Of a stretch of 34,380 nucleotides of DNA, positions 9,449-16,088 are shown piece by piece; within the stretch, counting starts at the first letter, position 1; each line of letters starts with the position of its first letter. This DNA is from Bacteroides acidifaciens (GTDB lineage Bacteria; Bacteroidota; Bacteroidia; Bacteroidales; Bacteroidaceae). A program made the translations under genes and the position numbers. The stretch is taken from assembly GCF_024623065.1 (NCBI RefSeq), contig NZ_JANJZR010000046.1, forward strand, positions 1 through 34,380. The letters run 5' to 3'. Under the pieces are notes generated by a model. The model was not told where the DNA came from, ran no database searches, and saw nothing but the letters and a program-made list of their open reading frames with translations.

Positions 9449-10336
9449 ATGGAACAAATTATCGAATGTAACAACCTGACGCACTACTATGGCAAACGGT
9501 TGATTTACAAAAACCTTAGTTTCACAGTACCTAAAGGACGTATCCTGGGACTATTGGGAAAGAACGGTACGGGCAAAACCACCACTATCAATATCTTGAG
9601 CGGTTACCTGAAACCCCGTTCAGGGGAATGCCGCATCTTCGGACAGGAGATACAAACAATGGCACCGGCTCTGCGCCGCAATATCGGACTGCTCATCGAA
9701 GGTCATGTGCAATACCAATTCATGACCATCACCGAAATAGAAAAATTCTACGCAGCCTTCTACCCCGGCCAGTGGAAAAAAGAAGCGTACTACGAACTGA
9801 TGAATAAACTGAAAGTAGCTCCCGGACAACGTATCTCACGTATGTCCTGCGGACAGCGCTCTCAAGTAGCTCTCGGACTTATCCTTGCACAAAATCCGGA
9901 ACTTCTGGTACTGGACGACTTCTCACTCGGACTCGATCCCGGCTACCGCCGCCTGTTTGTCGACTATCTCCGCGACTACGCCCGCTCGGAAGGAAAAACC
10001 GTCTTTCTGACTTCACATATCATTCAGGATATGGAACGTCTCGTTGACGACTGCATTATTATGGACTACGGAAAGATACTGATTCAGAAACCAATCGCCG
10101 AATTACTGGAAAAAGGACGTCGCTACACCTTCACTATACCCGAAGGTTATGAACTTCCTGCATCGGATGATTTCTACCATCCTTCTGTCATGCGGAACCA
10201 GTTGGAGACTTTCTCCTTCCTGCAACCTGCAGAAACAGAAGCTAAACTGAAATCAATGTCAGTGCCCTACAGAGACTTGCACTGTGAACAAGTGAATTTG
10301 GAAGATGCCTTTATCGGCCTCACCGGGAAATACTGA
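9449..10336 (+). CDS. ABC transporter ATP-binding protein
   Basis: A 295-residue ATPase of the ABC-2 (drug/polysaccharide/lipid export) class. Walker A is GLLGKNGTGKTT (residues 34-45), the signature is MSCGQRSQ (132-139) instead of LSGGQ, Walker B is LLVLDD (152-157) and the H-loop is LTSH (His190). The residue after the Walker B aspartate is Asp157 where the catalytic glutamate normally sits, followed by FSLGLD in place of PTSGLD. A C-terminal extension of about 80 residues follows, as in many ABC-2 ATPases. It sits 23 bases after the PepSY gene and before its permease, which it should energise. Slow hydrolysis is possible given the Glu-to-Asp change, but that is inference. Confidence 0.92.
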   Translation: MEQIIECNNLTHYYGKRLIYKNLSFTVPKGRILGLLGKNGTGKTTTINILSGYLKPRSGECRIFGQEIQTMAPALRRNIGLLIEGHVQYQFMTITEIEKFYAAFYPGQWKKEAYYELMNKLKVAPGQRISRMSCGQRSQVALGLILAQNPELLVLDDFSLGLDPGYRRLFVDYLRDYARSEGKTVFLTSHIIQDMERLVDDCIIMDYGKILIQKPIAELLEKGRRYTFTIPEGYELPASDDFYHPSVMRNQLETFSFLQPAETEAKLKSMSVPYRDLHCEQVNLEDAFIGLTGKY

Positions 10337-10406
10337 TTAAATTAAGAATAAGAGTTGGCAACTCGTAACCCATAAATCATCATTCATAAATCATAAATCC
10401 TCAAGA

Positions 10407-11075
10407 ATGTACGCTATATTTTATAAAGAATGGATAAAGACACGGTGGTATTTTCTGCTTGCCGTGGTCGCCACACTTGGTTTTACAGGCTACTGTATGC
10501 TCCGCATCAACCGGGTGGTAGAAATGAAAGGGGCTGCCCATGTATGGGAAGTCATGCTGCAACGGGATGTCATCTTCATTGATATGTTACAATATATCCC
10601 TCTGATTGCCGGAATCCTGATGGCAATCGTGCAGTTTGTCCCTGAGATGCAACGCAAATGTTTGAAGCTGACTCTCCACCTGCCTTATCCGGAACTGAAA
10701 ATGACAGGCAATATGTTACTCTCCGGACTCATATTGCTTCTTGTCTGCTTCGCTTCCAATTTCCTGTTGATGGAGATCTATCTAAACGGAATACTTGCTC
10801 ATGAACTCAAAAACCACATACTGCTAACCGCTTTAACGTGGTATCTCGCCGGCATCTCCGGCTATCTGCTCGTCGCATGGATTTGCCTCGAACCGGCATG
10901 GAAACGCCGTATCCTGAATCTCATTATCGCAGTATTGTTACTCCGAATCTTCTTCCTGTCGCCTACACCGGAAGCATACAACAAGTTTCTCCCTTATTTA
11001 GTGGTCTATACTTTGTTGACAGCCTCTTTCTCGTGGCTCTCTATCGTACGGTTCAAAGCTGGAAAACAGGATTAA
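10407..11075 (+). CDS. ABC-2-type permease subunit
   Basis: A 222-residue integral membrane protein with about six hydrophobic segments (around residues 14-32, 60-80, 100-122, 136-158, 166-182, 192-212) and a short basic C-terminus. MYAIFYKEWIKTRW at the N-terminus is the amphipathic elbow typical of ABC-2 permeases. It follows the ATPase after 70 bases that contain short CATAAATC repeats (10369-10398) but no promoter I can support. One such permease would dimerise. The combination with DUF4857 downstream recurs in Bacteroides in my recollection, with substrate unassigned. Confidence 0.82.
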   Translation: MYAIFYKEWIKTRWYFLLAVVATLGFTGYCMLRINRVVEMKGAAHVWEVMLQRDVIFIDMLQYIPLIAGILMAIVQFVPEMQRKCLKLTLHLPYPELKMTGNMLLSGLILLLVCFASNFLLMEIYLNGILAHELKNHILLTALTWYLAGISGYLLVAWICLEPAWKRRILNLIIAVLLLRIFFLSPTPEAYNKFLPYLVVYTLLTASFSWLSIVRFKAGKQD

Positions 11076-11114
11076 CCAATAAAAATAAAAGATTAAATAT
11101 TAAAAGATTGAGAA

Positions 11115-12149
11115 ATGAGACGTTTCAGTACCATACTATTATATGTAACCATCGCTTTTCTGCTGCTTTGGCAGTTGCCTTGGTGTTACAATTTCTTTAT
11201 CGTAAAGCCGGAAAAGACTCCCTTTACCCTGTATAGTTTCGTAATTGGCGATTTCGCCCAGATGGGACAAGAAGAAGGGAAAGGAACCGTGCGCCGTGAC
11301 CTTGCAGGAAACATTTATTCGGAAGCTGCTTTCGACAGCATCCTGCCTATGTTTTATTTCCGCCAGTTGATGTCTGATGAGCGTTTTCCGGATACCATTC
11401 AAGGAATCGCAGTGACTCCCAAAATGGTGCAGACGGAAAACTTCAACTTCCGTAGTGTACCTTCGGATATAAACACGCCTTCTATCAGACTTTACCCGCT
11501 GATGGAATCTATGTCAGGACGTGTAGACCTGAAAATGCCGGATGACGTATTCCGTATCACCTCCAAAAGGATCGAATTTATCGACATGGCTACCAACAGC
11601 GTGAAGGAAGATAAAAGCCTTCAGTTTACCGAAGCTATGACTAAGAAGGATTTTCGTTTTCCGGCAACGGAGATCGTAGGAAATCCGACGGTAAAAAAGG
11701 AGTATGACGAAGGTTATCTTCTGTTGGACACAGACCGTCGTCTGTTTCATCTGAAACAGGTGAAAGGACGCCCGTATGTCCGTGCCATCACCTTGCCTGA
11801 AGGCCTGACATTAGAACATCTGTATCTGACCGAGTTCAGAAACAAAAAGACACTTGCTTTTATGACTGATGTCAACAACGCTTTCTATGTGTTGCAGAAC
11901 CGGACATATGAAATCGTAAAAACTGGGATTCCGGCATTTGATCCAAAAACAGATGCGCTCACCATCATCGGTAATATGTTCGACTGGACAGTCCGCGTGA
12001 CAACTCCGGCTTCAGACAATTATTACGCATTGGATGCCAACGATTATTCGTTGATAAAGAAGTTGGAGAACAAATCGAACGTTCATTCCATGCCAGGTAT
12101 TACGTTCACATCTTACACTGATAAATATGTAATGCCACGCTTCGAATAA
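11115..12149 (+). CDS. DUF4857 membrane-anchored protein
   Basis: A 344-residue protein with one N-terminal membrane helix (STILLYVTIAFLLLWQLPW, residues 5-23) and no lipobox or cleavage site, then a long soluble domain probably in the periplasm. The body consists of repeated beta hairpins (YLLLDTDRRLFHLKQVKGRPY, KTLAFMTDVNNAFYVLQNRTYEIV, FDWTVRVTT), suggesting a propeller-like fold. I match it to DUF4857 from memory. As the last gene of the ABC-containing run it is likely an accessory or adaptor for the transporter. No catalytic motif is visible. Confidence 0.75.
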   Translation: MRRFSTILLYVTIAFLLLWQLPWCYNFFIVKPEKTPFTLYSFVIGDFAQMGQEEGKGTVRRDLAGNIYSEAAFDSILPMFYFRQLMSDERFPDTIQGIAVTPKMVQTENFNFRSVPSDINTPSIRLYPLMESMSGRVDLKMPDDVFRITSKRIEFIDMATNSVKEDKSLQFTEAMTKKDFRFPATEIVGNPTVKKEYDEGYLLLDTDRRLFHLKQVKGRPYVRAITLPEGLTLEHLYLTEFRNKKTLAFMTDVNNAFYVLQNRTYEIVKTGIPAFDPKTDALTIIGNMFDWTVRVTTPASDNYYALDANDYSLIKKLENKSNVHSMPGITFTSYTDKYVMPRFE

Positions 12150-12172
12150 TGTCTCAATATTGAATGTAACAT

Positions 12173-12234
12173 CAGTGAGGGGTTATCAAAAGTCAATAAA
12201 TCAGATATGACTTTTGATAACCCCTCACTGTTTC
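12173..12234 (+). terminator. Perfect 23-bp inverted-repeat terminator
   Basis: The arms at 12173-12195 and 12208-12230 are exact reverse complements (beginning CAGTGAGGGG and ending CCCCTCACTG) around a 12-base loop, followed by TTTCCTTTCC. It lies 23 bases after the DUF4857 stop and closes the ABC operon. Confidence 0.88.
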
Positions 12235-12314
12235 CTTTCCACGCATTTACAAAAAAACAAAAGGATTTACAATTATTTCTTCAATAAATATGGTCTTTTT
12301 CCAACAAAAAAGTC

Positions 12315-12322
12315 TACCTTTG
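12315..12322 (+). promoter_or_regulatory. -7 box for the lamin-tail lipoprotein gene
   Basis: TACCTTTG matches TAnnTTTG, 90 bases before the start at 12412. The -33 region (around 12290-12296, ATGGTC) is weak. With the terminator just upstream this marks a separate transcription unit. Confidence 0.6.
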
Positions 12323-12411
12323 TCAACTCATTCAACTATTAAAACCGCAATTGCTTCTGCATTATACACAAACAAATACGGTAAAACGAAAAAACTCAAA
12401 TTAAAAAACGT

Positions 12412-13701
12412 ATGAGAATTTACAAAGCACTTCTCCTCTCAAGTCTTTTCATGACTCTGATTTATAGTTGTTCACTCCCTGCCGATGACGAAGAAAAGGA
12501 AACCTATCTAGAAGAGGAAGATAATGCCACCGCAGAACTCCCCTGGGAAGGAGAAACGGATAAATTCACTATCAATGCCAAAGAAGGAGTGCGTCTGGAT
12601 GCTCCACAAGAAGACGGTGGAACTGCATTTATTACCTTCCCGTCCACTACCGTAAGAAATACCCGTTGGGAATTTGGAGTTCATCTCACCTTCAATCCAT
12701 CTGCTAATAATTACGCACGGTTTTATTTAGCATCCTCTTCCAATATACTGTCCGGCAATTTGAACGGTTATTATGTACAAATAGGTGGAGCCAAAGACAA
12801 TGTAGCACTTTACCGTCAGAATGGTGAGCAACGGAAACTATTAGCTTCGGGAAGAGAATTGATGAAAGGAGATAATTCACCGAAACTATACATAAAAACA
12901 GAATGTGACAACAACGGTTACTGGACTTTCTGGACACGATTGGAATCAGAAAATGAGTACACCAAAGAGAAGCAGGTAAAAGACACCGATATACAAAGCT
13001 CTGCCTGCTCAGGTATATATTGTGTCTATACAAAAACTCGCAGCCAAGGATTCACATTTCATCATGTGCAGTTATCGAACGATGTGGAAACAACGACAAA
13101 ACCCGACGGAACACCGGATACCCCCGTAGACCCTGTCCCCGTTCCGCCTGATTATCCGGCAGAAGTAAAAGGGATTTTATTGTTCAACGAAGTAATGTAT
13201 GATAATGCAACAGACGGGGCAGAATATATAGAACTCTATAACCCGTCCGGTTCTGCCGTCTCTGTCCCGTCATTAAAGCTTATGAGATATGTAGATGCAG
13301 GGGCGAACACCACAACCACCAAGTCTACTGTTATCCTGCAACAGACGGACGGCAATCTGGAAATAAGCGTTCCCCCTTACGGTTATATATGCCTTACGAA
13401 ATCAGCCGCTACCCTTATCAGAAAGCACAAAGCTAACGAAGAAACAATCATAGAAATATCCAACTTCCCCAAACTGACTAATGAAGACAGTCATCTGGCC
13501 ATAATGACTAACGAGGAAAAGTCACGGCTTATCGACAAATGCAGCTACTATGAATCCATGCACAGTTCGGGTGATAAAAGACATCAAGGCATATCTCTCG
13601 AAAAGGCTTCACCGGAATTACTTTCTTCAATCAAAAAAAACTGGAATTCTTCCAAAGCACTGACAGGAGGAACGCCGGGGATACCAAACTCACAAGAATA
13701 A
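12412..13701 (+). CDS. Lamin-tail-domain surface lipoprotein
   Basis: A 429-residue lipoprotein with lipobox IYSC (Cys20) and a strongly acidic stretch after it (DDEEKE ... EEED), typical of surface-exported Bacteroides lipoproteins. Residues about 45-225 form a beta-sandwich of jelly-roll type (WEFGVHLTFNPSANNYARFY, GYYVQIGGAKDNVALY, YWTFWTRLE). A proline-rich linker (about 228-248) leads to a lamin-tail domain (250-425) recognisable by ILLFNEVMYDNATDGAEYIELYNPSG and the closing GGTPGIPNS. In Bacteroidetes this pairing occurs on surface adhesins and nucleases; no nuclease domain is present here. Probably a surface binding or anchoring protein, ligand unknown. It has its own -7 box and a hairpin about 165 bases downstream. 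Confidence 0.82.
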   Translation: MRIYKALLLSSLFMTLIYSCSLPADDEEKETYLEEEDNATAELPWEGETDKFTINAKEGVRLDAPQEDGGTAFITFPSTTVRNTRWEFGVHLTFNPSANNYARFYLASSSNILSGNLNGYYVQIGGAKDNVALYRQNGEQRKLLASGRELMKGDNSPKLYIKTECDNNGYWTFWTRLESENEYTKEKQVKDTDIQSSACSGIYCVYTKTRSQGFTFHHVQLSNDVETTTKPDGTPDTPVDPVPVPPDYPAEVKGILLFNEVMYDNATDGAEYIELYNPSGSAVSVPSLKLMRYVDAGANTTTTKSTVILQQTDGNLEISVPPYGYICLTKSAATLIRKHKANEETIIEISNFPKLTNEDSHLAIMTNEEKSRLIDKCSYYESMHSSGDKRHQGISLEKASPELLSSIKKNWNSSKALTGGTPGIPNSQE

Positions 13702-13774
13702 GTTCACCATTATCAAACATTTGAGTTTGTTTCATTCCCACACTGTTTTGACTGAAACACACCTATTGAATGAA

Positions 13775-13861
13775 GGCAATCATATATTCGAGAAGAATGA
13801 AGAAGCCGACAACACTATTATCATCTTTATGAGCGATAACGGTGAATTTGTTTCGGAATCG
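13775..13861 (+). pseudogene. Sulfatase-like remnant
   Basis: Within the plus frame the residues EEADNTIIIFMSDNGEF (13796-13849) closely match the conserved core strand of type I sulfatases (xxDNTIVIFTSDNG), where the Asp-Asn pair coordinates the metal. Nothing before or after it looks like the rest of a sulfatase (no CxPSR motif, no flanking domains), and the frame runs into a hairpin. I read it as a decayed fragment left by deletion. The match is by eye and short, so chance similarity is possible. Confidence 0.4.
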
Positions 13862-13866
13862 TACCG

Positions 13867-13909
13867 GTGTGGCGGGGAGTGTGGAATAAATCCACACTCC
13901 CCGCCACAC
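13867..13909 (+). terminator. Perfect 19-bp GC-rich hairpin
   Basis: GTGTGGCGGGGAGTGTGGA (13867-13885) and its exact complement (13891-13909) flank a 5-base ATAAA loop. Only TTT follows, then TTTCCACACATTCCCC. It may terminate the lamin-tail transcript 165 bases after its stop, but the poor U-tract and following CCACA motifs also suit a repeat-type element. Confidence 0.5.
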
Positions 13910-14012
13910 TTTCCACACATTCCCCATTGCTTTCCACATACACTCATCATCCTATTTCTTCATTATTTTATTATTTATCAACACTTTACAAACTCCTTAT
14001 TTCCTTTGGCAC

Positions 14013-14020
14013 GTACTTTG
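14013..14020 (+). promoter_or_regulatory. Weak -7-like box before the small secreted protein
   Basis: GTACTTTG resembles TAnnTTTG but has the TA one base late. It lies 96 bases before the ATG at 14116, and a TTTACA at 13985-13990 could serve as an upstream element at slightly long spacing. Confidence 0.3.
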
Positions 14021-14115
14021 ATCTTTATTAAGAGTTAATGTAAAAGCAATAACCGATTCCTTAACTCCAAAGAGAATTGAAAACATATGTCTAATTATCA
14101 TTAAAGCAAACGATT

Positions 14116-14382
14116 ATGAAGAAATTAGTATTAGTAGTAGCAATGTTTATGTTTGTTTGTGGTGGTTCATTCCTTGTTAAGGCTCAGAACTCCGCAGAAG
14201 CTGTGACAGCCCAAGCAAGAGTTAATGCCGCACTTATCGTTAATGATACAGTAGTGAAAGATACTGTAACCAAAGACGAACCTGTGAAAACGGAACTGAG
14301 TGCACCAACCGCTTTTGTCAATGATACAGTAGTGAAAGACACTGCATCCAAAGACAAACCGGCTGAGCCTGTCAAGGAATAA
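14116..14382 (+). CDS. Small secreted repeat protein
   Basis: An 88-residue protein with a clear signal peptide (MKKLVLVVAMFMFVCGGSFL, predicted cleavage after VKAQ at residue 24). The mature 64 residues are low-complexity and contain a duplicated unit: VNDTVVKDTVTKDEPVKTE (42-60) and VNDTVVKDTASKDKPAEPVKE (68-88), 26 residues apart. At DNA level a 20-base stretch starting at 14242 recurs exactly at 14320, so the duplication looks recent. No family recognised. It is rich in Val, Thr, Lys and Asp with no cysteine after cleavage. It is monocistronic, ending at the convergent terminator. Confidence 0.7.
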   Translation: MKKLVLVVAMFMFVCGGSFLVKAQNSAEAVTAQARVNAALIVNDTVVKDTVTKDEPVKTELSAPTAFVNDTVVKDTASKDKPAEPVKE

Positions 14383-14435
14383 CCTTGCCAACAACAAGCA
14401 GGACATAGTCTGCCGAACAATAGTAAGCACACTAC

Positions 14436-14480
14436 AAAAAAAGCCATCCCTACTTCGTCTATTCCGGGGATGGCTTTTTT
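14436..14480. terminator. Bidirectional terminator between convergent genes
   Basis: AAAAAAGCCATCCC (ending 14450) pairs with GGGATGGCTTTTTT (14467-14480). The A-run on one side and T-run on the other let it stop transcription from both the small secreted protein (plus) and the mannan PUL operon (minus), whose last gene ends at 14499. Confidence 0.9.
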
Positions 14481-14498
14481 GTTCTTTCTATTCGTTTC

Positions 14499-16052
14499 TT
14501 ATTCCACTGTCAATATCGGGTCGGCTTTCCACGTAGAAACCACACTTGCCGCTTCAGCTTCAAAGCTCTTGTCCGCTAAAGAAACAAATGTTTTAATATT
14601 TCCGTTTCCATTATTGAACAACCAGTTGGCAATCATTCCTTCCGCTTCCTCATTCAGTATCTTGCCACTTTGGTCTGCAATCTGCTGTTCCGTCAATGCT
14701 TTCGTCCAGATACGGGCGTAACTGATAGCACCATTCAAGCGGCGTTTGCTGTCAGACTGACCGATGTAGAAGTTGGAAGTCAGGTTAATATTCTTCAAAT
14801 CATCCGGTGTGCCACTTGTATATTGGAGCGTTTCCTTCACACCATTCACATACAAGGCAATCCGGTCACTGCCACTCTTGCTATCATCCAGAACCACGGC
14901 AACATCATACCACTTATTAGTCTCTATCTTAGTGGAGCCTTCATATCGGATTTTACCTTTATCGTCTGCTGCCAACTGAAGATAACGTGATTCCGTATCA
15001 CTATCGTTCTTATGAACATCCACACGCAATAAGAAGTTTTTCTCGATTCCCATCACCGTATTAATCTGCGCATCACCGCTTCCATTCAACGACTCAATAT
15101 TGAAACGAGCCTCAAACGTGATTGTGCTCACACTCTTCAGCGATTCGTCCGCCACCCCATTATACGTAAACGGTACATGGAAATAATTGCTGCTACCCAA
15201 GTTCGCCACTCTATCTGCCAGTACCACTGTTACAGTCAAAGATAATTCCTGGTCTGCCTGGTCTTTGACAACCACTGTGGTGACACCTGCCTTCTTACCA
15301 ATCAGATTGAAACGGGTATCATCCACCTGCTGAACACCGACTATCTCATCATCTTCCGCTGTAAGACTATAACCTCCGTTTCCTTTTTCTACAGTAATCA
15401 TCACCTTGTTGTTCACACCGACTCTCGGAGTCAGGTTGGATACATCAATAGAGATAGGATTCACTGTTACTTGAATCGTAGCCTGCTTTCCCTTATGGTC
15501 AGTGAAAGTCACCGTGGTATGTCCGCTCTTCAACCCCGTCAATGTATAGAAAGGACGGAACACATCAGTATTGACCATGCCGACAATCGTTTCATCACCC
15601 ACCGTATAAGACAATTCATCATTACTGGAGAAGTTTCCCATGCTGACAATCAACTGTTTTTCGTCCCCCACTTCCAACGTAACTTGAGATTCATTCACTT
15701 CCAGTTCAAAGACCCCTACATTGACCGAAATATTGGCAATCACTCCTTCACCATCCATCACTTCCACCGTAGTGGCTCCATTCTGCGAGCCGCTTCTCAC
15801 CGTAACCACCTCACCGGAAACCGTAGCCGTTGCGATAGCAGTATTGAAACTCCTCACTGAGTAATTTCCGTTTCCAACCACTATATTCACTTTGGTCTCT
15901 TCATTCTGCCCGATACGTATCACCGGTTTATTCACTATCAATTCTATCAGGTCCTTGGCAATATCGTCATCGTCATCATCGTCACAACCGGCAACGGCAA
16001 ACGACAATACCGATAAAAGCAACAGACACATATATGTATAGATTCGTTTCAT
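14499..16052 (-). CDS. Surface glycan-binding lipoprotein, Ig-like repeats plus LamG
   Basis: A 517-residue lipoprotein with lipobox AVAGC (Cys23) followed directly by seven aspartates, an extreme lipoprotein export signal. Three Ig-like/bacterial-Ig repeats follow (about 35-112, 113-198, 199-280), two with a GNGxY turn (GNGNYS, GNGGYS) and the middle one degenerate (MGNFSS). The C-terminal half (about 285-500) is a concanavalin-type LamG sandwich (ITFEARFNIES, FLLRVDVHK, KWYDVAVVLDDS, LYVNGVKETL, ARIWTKALT). Last gene of the SusCD operon, 36 bases after SusD, the usual position of the non-SusD surface glycan-binding protein. It likely holds mannan for the GH76 and SusCD. It is paralogous to the 651-residue protein that opens the operon. 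Confidence 0.85.
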   Translation of the reverse strand: MKRIYTYMCLLLLSVLSFAVAGCDDDDDDDIAKDLIELIVNKPVIRIGQNEETKVNIVVGNGNYSVRSFNTAIATATVSGEVVTVRSGSQNGATTVEVMDGEGVIANISVNVGVFELEVNESQVTLEVGDEKQLIVSMGNFSSNDELSYTVGDETIVGMVNTDVFRPFYTLTGLKSGHTTVTFTDHKGKQATIQVTVNPISIDVSNLTPRVGVNNKVMITVEKGNGGYSLTAEDDEIVGVQQVDDTRFNLIGKKAGVTTVVVKDQADQELSLTVTVVLADRVANLGSSNYFHVPFTYNGVADESLKSVSTITFEARFNIESLNGSGDAQINTVMGIEKNFLLRVDVHKNDSDTESRYLQLAADDKGKIRYEGSTKIETNKWYDVAVVLDDSKSGSDRIALYVNGVKETLQYTSGTPDDLKNINLTSNFYIGQSDSKRRLNGAISYARIWTKALTEQQIADQSGKILNEEAEGMIANWLFNNGNGNIKTFVSLADKSFEAEAASVVSTWKADPILTVE

Positions 16053-16088
16053 CTGATTTTCTTTTTAAAGTTATACATTCCTATCGGT

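Larger units (their letters stand above)
13702..14115. other. Gene-poor spacer with sulfatase-like remnant and hairpin
   Basis: This 414-base gap holds three things: a short reading frame segment resembling part of a sulfatase (about 13775-13861), a perfect GC-rich hairpin (13867-13909) followed by a run of CCACA-containing motifs (13904-13945), and a weak promoter-like box before the small secreted protein. The 105-codon open frame that spans it (13721-14038) becomes Pro/His/Phe-rich after the hairpin and is not a credible protein as a whole. Confidence 0.5.

Noticed and set aside
10369..10398. CATAAATC repeats between ABC ATPase and permease as an operator or CRISPR-like array
   Set aside because: The copies are short, A/T-rich and irregular, lie inside an operon and have no spacer structure.
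13721..14038. The whole 105-codon open frame as a real gene
   Set aside because: After the sulfatase-like segment it translates the hairpin and CCACA repeats into Pro/His/Phe-rich sequence and has no signal peptide or family match.
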